Source: Treponema sp. (GTDB lineage Bacteria > Spirochaetota > Spirochaetia > Treponematales > Breznakiellaceae). From it: a DNA stretch of 64,000 bases. Both the position numbers and the translations under genes were made by a program. Of this stretch, positions 17,989 to 27,087 are shown piece by piece. The stretch spans positions 1 through 64,000 of the forward strand of contig WRIV01000006.1 of the NCBI GenBank assembly GCA_009782555.1, in the 5' to 3' direction. Every line of letters begins with the position of its first letter. The stretch's first letter is position 1. The notes beneath the pieces were generated by a model. That model worked only from the letters and a program-made list of their open reading frames with translations, had not been told where the DNA came from and did no database searches.

Positions 17989-18252
17989 ATGAAAATAACA
18001 GGTGTAAAAGATTTAATCCGAAAAGACGTTCCTATTTATTACAGGCGCCTTTATTCCTGCACGCTGATAATAGAGCTTTTTAGTAAATCCGCTGATTGCC
18101 ATATTGATTTTACCATGGAAACCAAACCCACAGGCGTTAACGAAGTAATCATCAATAATATGGATAATGTAGACTATCCTCTCCTCCCCCTGACTAAAGA
18201 AATAAAAAAATACCTCACCGTCCTGGATGAAACAGGTGGCCTCCCCGTCTAA
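17989..18252 (+). CDS. hypothetical protein
   Basis: 87 aa ORF immediately upstream of and overlapping tsaE. Confidence 0.55.
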   Translation: MKITGVKDLIRKDVPIYYRRLYSCTLIIELFSKSADCHIDFTMETKPTGVNEVIINNMDNVDYPLLPLTKEIKKYLTVLDETGGLPV

Positions 18253-18664
18253 AAAGGAGTTCATCTCCTTATCTCCGGAAGACACGGTACAACTGGGCAA
18301 AAAAATTGGGCATCTCCTGAAACCGGGCAGCATTGTGGCAATCCGGGGAAGGCTGGGATCGGGAAAAACAGTCCTTGCCCGGGGCATAGCCCAGTCCCTG
18401 GGAATTACCGAGATGGTAACCAGTCCCAGCTATACGATTATCAGTGAATATGAAGGAACTATTCCTCTTTACCACATGGACGCCTACAGGCTTTCCGGAG
18501 ACCAAGATTTCCGCCTGACCGGGGCAGAGGAGCTGCTCTACGGAAGAGGAGTTTCCGTGGTTGAATGGCCCGAACGAATTAATCTTCCGCCATCTGATGT
18601 AACTGTGGAAATCGAGATTATGGAAGACGGAAAACGCCGTATCCTCTATAATGACCTTACATGA
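18227..18664 (+). CDS. tsaE: tRNA threonylcarbamoyladenosine biosynthesis ATPase TsaE
   Basis: GRLGSGKTVLARGIAQSLG Walker A; TSPSYTIISEYEG; HMDAYRL; VVEWPERI. Confidence 0.93.
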   Translation: MKQVASPSKKEFISLSPEDTVQLGKKIGHLLKPGSIVAIRGRLGSGKTVLARGIAQSLGITEMVTSPSYTIISEYEGTIPLYHMDAYRLSGDQDFRLTGAEELLYGRGVSVVEWPERINLPPSDVTVEIEIMEDGKRRILYNDLT

Positions 18665-19359
18665 CACTTATTGCTTTTGATACCGCCACAGAGGTGTTTT
18701 CCATCGGCCTTGCGGTGAAAAACACTGGGCAGCGTTATTATCTGGAGATCGCCGGAAACCAAAAACATTCGGAGTTAATTATGGATGCCGCCGACACCCT
18801 CCTTCGAATGGCAGGGATTTCCAAAACGGAACTGAAAGGTGCCGCCTGCATGGAAGGCCCCGGCTCTTTTACCGGATTGCGCATCGGTTTTGCCGCCGCC
18901 AGGGGACTAGCCCTGGCATTGGAGATCCCCGTCATTCCCATCCCCACTCTGGATTGTATGGCCGCCCCCTTTTCCTTTTGGCCCGGGACCGTCCTTCCCC
19001 TGATTGACGCCAAGAAAAACGCCTTTTTTACTGCGCTGTACCGGGGGGGAAACCGGATCAGCAATTATCTTGATACGAGCATGGGAGAACTAGTAAAAAC
19101 CATCGCAGCTAATACTCCGGCTTCTTCTCCTTCCCTGCTTCTTACCGGCCCCGCCGTCTCCCTGGGACTATCGGACCTGGCAGCGGCATTTCCCGAAAGC
19201 GCCTCAATCTGCACCCGGGAACGGGGATACGCCGCTGAATTGTTGAACCTTGCCATAGAAAAGGGTATAGTAGACAAGGGGGAAGAAAGCTCCGGACCCT
19301 TGTATTTAAGGAAGAGTGATGCGGAGCTAAAGGGCAATATGGACAACCAACATGGCTAG
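18661..19359 (+). CDS. tsaB: tRNA threonylcarbamoyladenosine biosynthesis protein TsaB
   Basis: LIAFDTATEVFSIGLAV; GPGSFTGLRIGFAAARGLAL. Confidence 0.93.
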   Translation: MTLIAFDTATEVFSIGLAVKNTGQRYYLEIAGNQKHSELIMDAADTLLRMAGISKTELKGAACMEGPGSFTGLRIGFAAARGLALALEIPVIPIPTLDCMAAPFSFWPGTVLPLIDAKKNAFFTALYRGGNRISNYLDTSMGELVKTIAANTPASSPSLLLTGPAVSLGLSDLAAAFPESASICTRERGYAAELLNLAIEKGIVDKGEESSGPLYLRKSDAELKGNMDNQHG

Positions 19360-20434
19360 AGAGGAAAATCCGGAAGAACTGGATGATCTGGATGAATTAG
19401 AAGAACTGGCTGACGATGATGCCGCCGCTTTCGAAGATGGATCCTATGCAGACATTTCAAAATTTTCTTCAGAGCTTAACCCCTTTACCAAAAGCATCTT
19501 TCCCGTAATGTTCATTAATCAAAAATTAAAAATCCTCTTTGCCAATGCGGAATGTGAAACTCTTCTCCACGGATTTACAAACCTCCAGGGCCAATATTTA
19601 ATGGATCTTTTTGGCAAATTTTTTAATTTGGAAGATATTAGGCTCATCCGGGAAACTGCCCTTAAGGGGAATAATGGCTATTCCTGGGATGGAGAAATAA
19701 AGATAAAGTCCCGGGAAATGGCTACCACCCAGACAAAAGTCTATCTGTTTCCATTTGATATTACCATAAAAGAACCAAAAGAATTTATCGTCATGTTTGA
19801 CGACGTGACCGAAGAAAACCGTACCCTCCTGCGAAGCGTTTTTATGAGCCTCCTGGAAGCATCAAAACTCAAAGATAACGATACGGGCCAGCACATTACC
19901 AGGGTAAACAACTATTCCAAGCGAATGGCCATGGAACTCTTTAACCAAAAAGGCTATGAACGGATTGATGCGGACTTTATTGATAATATCGGTTTTTTGG
20001 CATCCATGCACGATGTTGGCAAAATAGGAACCCCCGACGATATCCTAAATAAAGAAGGACCTCTCTCGGACTGGGAATGGACAGTAATGCAGGAACACAC
20101 CAAAAACGGCGCCTTTATCCTTTCAACATATCCTCATCCCATGGCCAAGGAAATTGCCCTTTCCCATCATGAACGCTGGAACGGCGCAGGATATCCCTTT
20201 AAGCTGGAAGGCGACATGATCCCTCTCGCAGCCAGGATTGTTTCCATTGCCGATGTCTACGATGCCCTAAGGATGAGGCGGAGCTACAAGCCGGCGATCA
20301 CACATGATAAAACAGTGGAAATGATGATGGAATCAAAAAATTCCCAGTTTGATCCCCAATTAATTGATGTGTTTTACAATATTGCCGGGGACTTTGACGA
20401 TCTTTATAATACTCACAGAGATAGGGAAGCCTAA
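19352..20434 (+). CDS. PAS-like + HD-GYP domain c-di-GMP phosphodiesterase-type protein
   Basis: DTGQHITRVNNYSKRMA, MHDVGKIGTPDDIL, HHERWNGAGYP. Confidence 0.92.
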   Translation: MAREENPEELDDLDELEELADDDAAAFEDGSYADISKFSSELNPFTKSIFPVMFINQKLKILFANAECETLLHGFTNLQGQYLMDLFGKFFNLEDIRLIRETALKGNNGYSWDGEIKIKSREMATTQTKVYLFPFDITIKEPKEFIVMFDDVTEENRTLLRSVFMSLLEASKLKDNDTGQHITRVNNYSKRMAMELFNQKGYERIDADFIDNIGFLASMHDVGKIGTPDDILNKEGPLSDWEWTVMQEHTKNGAFILSTYPHPMAKEIALSHHERWNGAGYPFKLEGDMIPLAARIVSIADVYDALRMRRSYKPAITHDKTVEMMMESKNSQFDPQLIDVFYNIAGDFDDLYNTHRDREA

Positions 20435-20435
20435 A

Positions 20436-20666
20436 TTACAGGGGATCCCGTTCGCCGAAATCAAATTCAGGAAATACCGTGCTGGATGCCGCCGCCGCTT
20501 TGTTTTCCGCCCTAATCGCATCAAACACTTCTTCGCGAAAAACCTTTACTGTTTTTGGCGCTTCCACTCCGATCCGCACCTGATCTCCCCTAATTTCGAT
20601 GATGGAAATTGAAATGTCTTCGCCAATCATGATCTTTTCATTGGTTTTTCGTGAAAGTATCAGCAT
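20436..20666 (-). CDS. csrA: carbon storage regulator CsrA
   Basis: [51 protein letters not shown]. Confidence 0.97.
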   Translation of the reverse strand: MLILSRKTNEKIMIGEDISISIIEIRGDQVRIGVEAPKTVKVFREEVFDAIRAENKAAAASSTVFPEFDFGERDPL

Positions 20667-21118
20667 GGCTTTTCCTTCCCGGCAAGCTTTAACTCTTCCA
20701 TAATGTCATGTTTGGTTTTCCACCGGGGATCAATCAGGATACCCTGTTTGCCAATCCGGGTTGTCCGGTTAATGATAAGGGGACCCTGCAAGTTGGCCGT
20801 CATGGGGCCCGATGGCGGTATGGTAACGATGGAAAAGATCAACGCCTCTTCGGGACCGGAAATATCGATCTCTTTTACCAGATCATCATCTATATCTAGT
20901 TCGTAATCGGGCCTGAACAAAAAAGGATTGATGGTGATAAAGGCGATATGCTCTGCTTCCAGAGACTGGAGCCAGTAAAAGGGCTGCCGCTCGGCGTCGA
21001 TAAGCACATAGTCTTTGACGGATTCAAACCCAAAAAGCCCCGATGGAAAGGTAACTTTCTGCCGTTCATCAACTTCGATAATTCCGTATGCCTTGGTTTG
21101 TACCTTCACAGTACTCAT
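20660..21118 (-). CDS. fliW: flagellar assembly factor / CsrA antagonist FliW
   Basis: [19 protein letters not shown]...PFYWLQSLE; overlaps csrA. Confidence 0.95.
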   Translation of the reverse strand: MSTVKVQTKAYGIIEVDERQKVTFPSGLFGFESVKDYVLIDAERQPFYWLQSLEAEHIAFITINPFLFRPDYELDIDDDLVKEIDISGPEEALIFSIVTIPPSGPMTANLQGPLIINRTTRIGKQGILIDPRWKTKHDIMEELKLAGKEKPC

Positions 21119-21131
21119 GGTGCTCCTTCTT

Positions 21132-22379
21132 TTATCTTAAAAAATCAAGCAGCGTGGGGGGGATCACCCTGGCCGCAGTTTGCAGTGCGGCCCGGTGGGC
21201 AAAATCCATCCAGCCGAGTTCTGTAGCCGCATCATAATAGTTAAGGGATTGTTCCCTTCCTAAGGCGGCGGAAACATTATCTTTTTCTTCCAAGAGCCGA
21301 TGCCAGGTAAAATCTACCCGTTCACGGCGGCTTCCTTCCAGGGTAAACCGGGCCGCAATATTGGAAAGGGCCAGGTCAATGCCTCCAAGCCCCTGAGATC
21401 CGGCAAATTCCTGATCATGCCGGTAAAGGCTGTCCCGCAGGCGTATTACCATGTCAAAGGCCGATCCTCCCGAGACCAGGGTATTTTCGTGCCAGTTAGG
21501 AGCATAAGGATCGTTGGTGGGTCTTATTATTCCCAGATCCTGGAGTACCCGGGAATCCTGCCGGTCTTCAACCCGGATCAGATGAGCATTGGTGCCGAGC
21601 AGAGCCAGGCCGTGAGTTTCTATATCCACATAAGCCTTTACCGGCGCCGGAGATTCATTTATTTTGGCCACAATGGCATGGAGGGTATCCCCCGCATTCA
21701 GCTTGATCTCCACTCCATCTATAAAAAAAGCGCTTTCCTGGATTACCCGGTAATTGGTGGCGTCAAACCGGGAAATGATATTCATCTTTTCCGCCCAGAA
21801 CGCTTCGCCTCCCCCAATGTCCAGAGTGGAATAGGTACCGTCGCTGATCTCGGTCCTGCGGTTCGCCCCGGCTCCTCGATATTCAACTCCTACCACCATG
21901 GATTCGCCGCCGCCTTCTATGGTGCCTTCGATAAGGCGGAAGGGTTCGGTAAAGGCCTTATCTCCGGCGAACAACTGTTTGGCGTCGGGCCCGCTCTTGT
22001 TTGCAATGCTGGTCAATTCTTTTAAGAGCTCATTGATCTCCATGGCGATGTACTTGGTTTCATCGGGCCCGTTGATTCCATTGGCTCCCGTCACCGCCAG
22101 TACCCGGATCCGCTGAAGGATATCGTTAAATTCCCTGAGATAACTGTCTTGAAAATCGTAATGATCCCTGGCAAAGTCCGTATTTTTTATATAGCGCTCA
22201 AGTCTGGTCAGGTAGGAATCATAGCGGGTTGCATGGGCTGCCGCCAGAGGATCATCCCGCAGTTCCCTGATCCTAGTATTGGAACTGATCTTGGATTGAA
22301 TATTGGATAGTCCTTCTTCCTGTCGGCGCAGCCGGTATTGCACATCCGTGTGCGGCATATCTGACGATATTCTTCTCAT
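21132..22379 (-). CDS. flgL: flagellar hook-associated protein FlgL
   Basis: MRRISSDMPHTDVQYRLRRQEEGLSNIQSKISSNTRIRELRDDPLAAAHATRYDS. Confidence 0.92.
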   Translation of the reverse strand: MRRISSDMPHTDVQYRLRRQEEGLSNIQSKISSNTRIRELRDDPLAAAHATRYDSYLTRLERYIKNTDFARDHYDFQDSYLREFNDILQRIRVLAVTGANGINGPDETKYIAMEINELLKELTSIANKSGPDAKQLFAGDKAFTEPFRLIEGTIEGGGESMVVGVEYRGAGANRRTEISDGTYSTLDIGGGEAFWAEKMNIISRFDATNYRVIQESAFFIDGVEIKLNAGDTLHAIVAKINESPAPVKAYVDIETHGLALLGTNAHLIRVEDRQDSRVLQDLGIIRPTNDPYAPNWHENTLVSGGSAFDMVIRLRDSLYRHDQEFAGSQGLGGIDLALSNIAARFTLEGSRRERVDFTWHRLLEEKDNVSAALGREQSLNYYDAATELGWMDFAHRAALQTAARVIPPTLLDFLR

Positions 22380-22410
22380 GTTTTACTCCTTTTTTTGTCC
22401 CGCCAGTTTA

Positions 22411-24288
22411 CTAAACGCCCATTCTATTGATAAGCGTATCCAGCATTTGATTGACGGTGGTAATAAACCGGGCTGCCGCATTAAAACCATGCTGGTACCG
22501 GAGCATATCTGCCAGCTCTTCGTTAATATTTACCCCCGCCACGGACTGCCGCATTTCCTGCAATTTCTTCATGGTTTCATTGTGGGTTGCCAGTTCATTT
22601 CCGCTTTGCTCTCCCATGGCACCAACCCTGCCTACGGCATCGGCAAAGTATTCGGTAAAGGTCATGTTCTTTCCTACCATTACCCGGTCATACCGGAGAT
22701 TGGACATGGCGATGGCCGCTTCTCCATTGCCCGGATTGGCGGGTCTGCCGTTTTCTCCGAACCCGGCGGCCACGGCGGTAACGTCTTTAAGAAGGGCGGG
22801 ATTTATTTCCAGCCATCCCGAAGGATGGGCATTGGGAGCCACCGCATAATCATTGGCACCGCCCCGGAGGACATTTACCGCATCGGGGCCGCCCCAGTCA
22901 AAGGCTCCTTCGGGCCCCCGGTCGTTTAAAAGTCCTGCATAGCCTTCCAGAAAAAACCCTGAATCTTCCACATGTCGGATCACAAAACCGGGATTTTCCC
23001 ATCCATGGGCCGGAGTTCCCTTTAGCTGAAGCTGTCCTTCCCGGTTAAGGCGGGCCACCACTTCTGCACCGGACTGGTTGATACGGAGGATGATGTCCGA
23101 GACCGTATCGGTCGGATAGTAGGGTACCTCGACATTACCGGCGGATCCGGAGAGGGTAATAATTCCTTCCAGTCCCGTTTGGACATTAGGTTCCAAGATG
23201 TTAGTACCGTTGATCCTGAAAATATAGGTTGAATCGTATTCGCCGTCTCCGCTGCGATCGTAATTGCCGTCCACATTCGTTACATAGGGCCGCTGAACAA
23301 AGAAATCATTCCCCGTGGAAGTATTAAGCCCATAGGCTCCCCGGTGAATCTCATTTACCAAATCCATAAAGTTCATGGTAAAATTATCCAGGGAGTGAAT
23401 TTCATTTTGAATGGTTACATCCCGCAGTTCAAAAAGAGCTGCCAGGCTTCCGTTGCGGAAATGCACTTCCTGCTGGGTATCTTTCCAATAGACCCGGGAA
23501 TAGCCTTCTTCTCCTTGATTCCGGTGCAGGGCAAATTCCCGGCCAATCCCTCCTTGAACTAGGATCATCCCGGCGGTGTGGATCATGAATTCATCCGGAT
23601 CCCGGCGATCCACCGTAACATCAATCAACTCGGCAAGTTTATCCGTTAAAAGATCCCGGCGATCCATCAAATCATTGGGATTGTCTCCCTGGGCCTGGAT
23701 CCGTTGAATATCCAGGTTAAGCGCCGCAATTTGTTTTACATAATCATTCACCCGGTCCACGGTGAGCCGAATGTCCTGCTCCGCCATGTCCTGAAGTCCC
23801 TTAAGGGATTTAAAGCCCTTTTGAACCGCATCCACCAGGGTTTTTCCCCGTTCCACCACCGCTGTCCGGGGAGGAATATCCGCGGGGTTATTGGCTAGTT
23901 CCTGCCACGCGTCCCAGAATTGATCCAGCCGGACCCGGACCGAAGTATCACCTACCTCATGAGTAATTTGATCGACATGCCTGATGTAGGGATCCCGGGC
24001 TTCCCAATATCCTCTGGTAGAAGCATGGGCCACGATTTGTTGATCCAAAAGTTCGTCTCTAAGCCTGATGATTTGCTGTATGGCAACGCCCTGACCTATC
24101 TGGCCGGGGGTTTCCTCCCGTTCCAGGCCGGGAAGGTAGATGGGATCAAAAGCCGAAAAATCAACCCTCTGCCGGGAATACCCCTCGGTATTCATATTTG
24201 CCAGGTTATGCTCTGTTGTGGTAAGGGCCTGTTGATGAGCCACCACGGCTCGCTTCCCGATTTCTATTCCCTGAAAGGTTGATGTCAT
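22411..24288 (-). CDS. flgK: flagellar hook-associated protein FlgK
   Basis: GIEIGKRAVVAHQQALTTTEHNLANMNTEGYSRQRVDFSA; C-terminal ELADMLRYQHGFNAAARFITTVNQMLDTLI. Confidence 0.95.
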   Translation of the reverse strand: MTSTFQGIEIGKRAVVAHQQALTTTEHNLANMNTEGYSRQRVDFSAFDPIYLPGLEREETPGQIGQGVAIQQIIRLRDELLDQQIVAHASTRGYWEARDPYIRHVDQITHEVGDTSVRVRLDQFWDAWQELANNPADIPPRTAVVERGKTLVDAVQKGFKSLKGLQDMAEQDIRLTVDRVNDYVKQIAALNLDIQRIQAQGDNPNDLMDRRDLLTDKLAELIDVTVDRRDPDEFMIHTAGMILVQGGIGREFALHRNQGEEGYSRVYWKDTQQEVHFRNGSLAALFELRDVTIQNEIHSLDNFTMNFMDLVNEIHRGAYGLNTSTGNDFFVQRPYVTNVDGNYDRSGDGEYDSTYIFRINGTNILEPNVQTGLEGIITLSGSAGNVEVPYYPTDTVSDIILRINQSGAEVVARLNREGQLQLKGTPAHGWENPGFVIRHVEDSGFFLEGYAGLLNDRGPEGAFDWGGPDAVNVLRGGANDYAVAPNAHPSGWLEINPALLKDVTAVAAGFGENGRPANPGNGEAAIAMSNLRYDRVMVGKNMTFTEYFADAVGRVGAMGEQSGNELATHNETMKKLQEMRQSVAGVNINEELADMLRYQHGFNAAARFITTVNQMLDTLINRMGV

Positions 24289-24300
24289 ACCTTGCTCCTC

Positions 24301-24783
24301 TTATAAACTGCGGTTTACCATTACGCTTCGCATATCCGCTTCCCGTTCGGTGCCCCGGCGGGAATACATTTTTCCCCGCCGGTCCGGATAGGCCTTTTCT
24401 AAAAGACCGGAAACGGTCGATTTTGCCTCCCTTAGATATTCCATCAGGGTATCGTTGGCAATCCTAATTTGAAGGGTGATCATTTTTAACTTGCGGTACA
24501 GACTGGATATTTCTTCCCGTTCCTTCTCCGGAAGCCGGGATGCCCAGGCATAGAACGATTCCGGTTCTTCGCCGTCAGCTAAGGTTTTAAAAAGCGCCTC
24601 CCTCTCAGCGTCAATAATCTCGAAACGGGTGCCGATTTCACCCAGGGACTGCATTAAAACTTCGTAATCAGTCCATTCCCGCTTAACAACCGCTTCCCGG
24701 ATTAATCCCTGGAGGGGCGGGATCTGTTCTAAAATCTCGATTTCCTTAAGTAAAATAATCGAAAAAGCTAAAGAATTATCCAT
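24301..24783 (-). CDS. FlgN-like flagellar chaperone
   Basis: Helical protein directly upstream of flgK in the operon. Confidence 0.65.
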   Translation of the reverse strand: MDNSLAFSIILLKEIEILEQIPPLQGLIREAVVKREWTDYEVLMQSLGEIGTRFEIIDAEREALFKTLADGEEPESFYAWASRLPEKEREEISSLYRKLKMITLQIRIANDTLMEYLREAKSTVSGLLEKAYPDRRGKMYSRRGTEREADMRSVMVNRSL

Positions 24784-24802
24784 ACCTTTGCCTCCTTTTT
24801 GA

Positions 24803-24828
24803 TCATCGGCATTTGAAAACAGATCTTA
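24803..24828 (-). promoter_or_regulatory. possible sigma-28 promoter upstream of flgN-flgK-flgL-fliW-csrA
   Basis: On minus strand TAAG-N14-GCCGATGA, resembling TAAA-N15-GCCGATAA. Confidence 0.4.
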
Positions 24829-24905
24829 ATTGCCGTGATATCTCCCCCGGCGGCGGTTCATCTTGACTTTTTAGGCGGTTTTGGGCAGAATTTTTCCTGT
24901 TCATG

Positions 24906-24977
24906 GTGGATGTAGCTCAGTGGTAGAGTCCCAGATTGTGGATCTGGTCGTCGCGGGTTCAAAACCCGTCATCCACC
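24906..24977 (+). tRNA. tRNA-His (GUG)
   Basis: GTGGATGTAGCTCAGTGGTAGAGTCCCAGATTGTGGATCTGG...; preceded by G-1; sigma-70-like TTGACT-N17-CAGAAT upstream. Confidence 0.95.
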
Positions 24978-25774
24978 CGTAAAAGCATTTTTACATTTTC
25001 CGATATTTGTTTGGCCAGTGTCATTAGATTTGTTTTCCGGATCTCCGAGACATGCTTGTAAACTTCTTCCACCATGCCCGGGTGGGCCGGTTTTCCCCGG
25101 TGGGGAACAGGGGCCAGGTAGGGACAATCTGTTTCTAAAAAAAGCCTTTCCGCTGGGACCAGTTTACAGGCCTCCTGAACATTCCCGGCACTCTTGTAAG
25201 TGATGTTTCCGGCAAAAGAAATATAGTAACCCAGATCCAAAAAGGTTTTTACCTCCGCCGGGCCGTAGGAAAAACAGTGCACCACTCCCCTAACCCGGGG
25301 ATAACGGGCCAAGGTCACCGCCGTCTCTTCCGCCGCATCCCGGGAATGGATGATAACCGGAAGGTCCAGCCGCTGTGCTATTTCCATCTGTATTTCCATT
25401 AGTTCCCGTTCACCTTCCAGATCGGCGCTTCCGTCTTTTCCTTTTCCGTTCCAGTTGTGATCCATGCCGAATTCCCCCAGGGCGCAGAATTTCTGTCCCT
25501 GTTCTCCGGTTTTTACGGCGATGATGTCTCTTTCCAGTTCTCCCGCCAGCTTTTCCCTGTTAGTTATGGAATCGGCGTGGGGCCAAAGCCCGGCGGCAAA
25601 AAATACCCGAGGGTAGTTTGAAAATTCAGTGATCCGGCGGGGAAGATCTCCCGGATTAAGACTGATGTCTATGATGCCTGCAAAACCTTCCGCAAAAAGA
25701 CTGCGGAGACAGTCGTGGGGATCAATGCCGCGCCGGGCAAGCATGGAAAGATGTGCGTGGGTATCAATTAACAT
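24959..25774 (-). CDS. tatD: TatD family metal-dependent DNase
   Basis: MLIDTHAHLSML; IIHSRDAAEET; GVVHCFSY; LFLETDCPYLAPVPHRGKPAHPG. Confidence 0.95.
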   Translation of the reverse strand: MLIDTHAHLSMLARRGIDPHDCLRSLFAEGFAGIIDISLNPGDLPRRITEFSNYPRVFFAAGLWPHADSITNREKLAGELERDIIAVKTGEQGQKFCALGEFGMDHNWNGKGKDGSADLEGERELMEIQMEIAQRLDLPVIIHSRDAAEETAVTLARYPRVRGVVHCFSYGPAEVKTFLDLGYYISFAGNITYKSAGNVQEACKLVPAERLFLETDCPYLAPVPHRGKPAHPGMVEEVYKHVSEIRKTNLMTLAKQISENVKMLLRVDDGF

Positions 25775-25817
25775 AATCGTTGACCGCTTTCAGCGGTCTT
25801 GCTAAGATAAGAAAACT

Positions 25818-25900
25818 GCCGGGGTGGTGGAATGGTAGACACCGGGGACTTAAAATCCCCTGGCCGCAAGGCCGTGTGAGTTCAAATCTCATCCCCGGCA
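25818..25900 (+). tRNA. tRNA-Leu (UAA)
   Basis: GCCGGGGTGGTGGAATGGTAGACACCGGGGACTTAAAATCCCC...CCCCGGCA, class II variable arm. Confidence 0.95.
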
Positions 25901-27046
25901 TTAATACAGGTGTTCTGCAATAATATCCTGCAGGGTATTTTCGCGGATCTTTACAATGGCCTGTTCGCGGTTAAAGCTTTCCTTCGAATCCGAAGCATGG
26001 GCGGTGTTGACCATTACATTGCTCCCAAATTCCCGGCGGACCGTTCCTCCCGGCGCTTTTAGAGGATCCGTGGGACCTAGGACATCCCGTATTTTTTGTA
26101 CTGCCCCTTCTCCCTCATAGACGAGGATCAAGGTCTTGACGGGTTTATTATTGCCGGAACCGGGACGCATACCGGACATAAATTCAATAATGTCCAGGAA
26201 TTGGCTTTGGGCATATTCTCTGCCAAAACTTTCCGAAAGTATCTTTTTTGTATCATCACTTAAGGTTATGGTGAATTCCTTTTCCAGGACTTCCGCTGCT
26301 TTTCCGCCGAATACCGGGGCTAGTTTTTCCTTAAGGGCCGCCTCTACGGGGCCGTAAAAATCCAGGGCCTCTTCCTGAGTAAATTGATGAACCTTTATTC
26401 CAACAATGCGCATGCCGGTCCGGGAAAACATATCAATAATCGTACCGGGTTTGGAAGAAGCATAGGCCCAATTATCGGGCTTTAGAATAACCAGTGTCTG
26501 TTCTATTTTGGATGGATCCGGGTATTCCATGTTGGATACGATATTTCCACTTCCCTTAAGGAACCGTTCGAGAAGTTTAAGGTCTGCATTAGCATCTTGC
26601 TGGTTCCGGGGGGTAAGGACCGCCGGTTCAAAGTATGTAACCTTGTTAGGATCGTTTGAATCAACGATAAGGTCCGCATAGGTGTCCCGGATTGTTTCGC
26701 CTGTCAAGGATTCGATGCCTTGATTTTCAGGATGAAGGGCGCCGCAGATATCCGAAAGTTTCCGGCACGCATCATTCCCCCGGAAGAGGAGGAGCAAAAC
26801 CCGGTGGGGCCTGCCGCCGGAAATAAAATTCTGTTTCACATAATCTGCCAGCAGGGTAAGGTCACCTTTTCTATTTTCTTCCCTTAGGTTCCGCTCATAA
26901 TCCCTGACAAAGGTCTCATCAGGAATGATCATCTGTGCTCCGGCCAATTCCAGATCAATCCTGGAAAGAAGCCGGGCTATGACACCGCCGGTTCTGCTTT
27001 TAACGATGGTATAGGGGGTTACCATAACATAGGAAAGTTCTGCCAT
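25901..27046 (-). CDS. nucleoside-diphosphate-kinase-family protein, apparently two NDK-like domains
   Basis: Second domain [37 protein letters not shown]...[12 protein letters not shown] (active-site His); start taken at [11 protein letters not shown]. Confidence 0.85.
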   Translation of the reverse strand: MAELSYVMVTPYTIVKSRTGGVIARLLSRIDLELAGAQMIIPDETFVRDYERNLREENRKGDLTLLADYVKQNFISGGRPHRVLLLLFRGNDACRKLSDICGALHPENQGIESLTGETIRDTYADLIVDSNDPNKVTYFEPAVLTPRNQQDANADLKLLERFLKGSGNIVSNMEYPDPSKIEQTLVILKPDNWAYASSKPGTIIDMFSRTGMRIVGIKVHQFTQEEALDFYGPVEAALKEKLAPVFGGKAAEVLEKEFTITLSDDTKKILSESFGREYAQSQFLDIIEFMSGMRPGSGNNKPVKTLILVYEGEGAVQKIRDVLGPTDPLKAPGGTVRREFGSNVMVNTAHASDSKESFNREQAIVKIRENTLQDIIAEHLY

Positions 27047-27087
27047 ATGCCATTGTAAACACTTTTCCTGGCTGTTACAATACCTTT

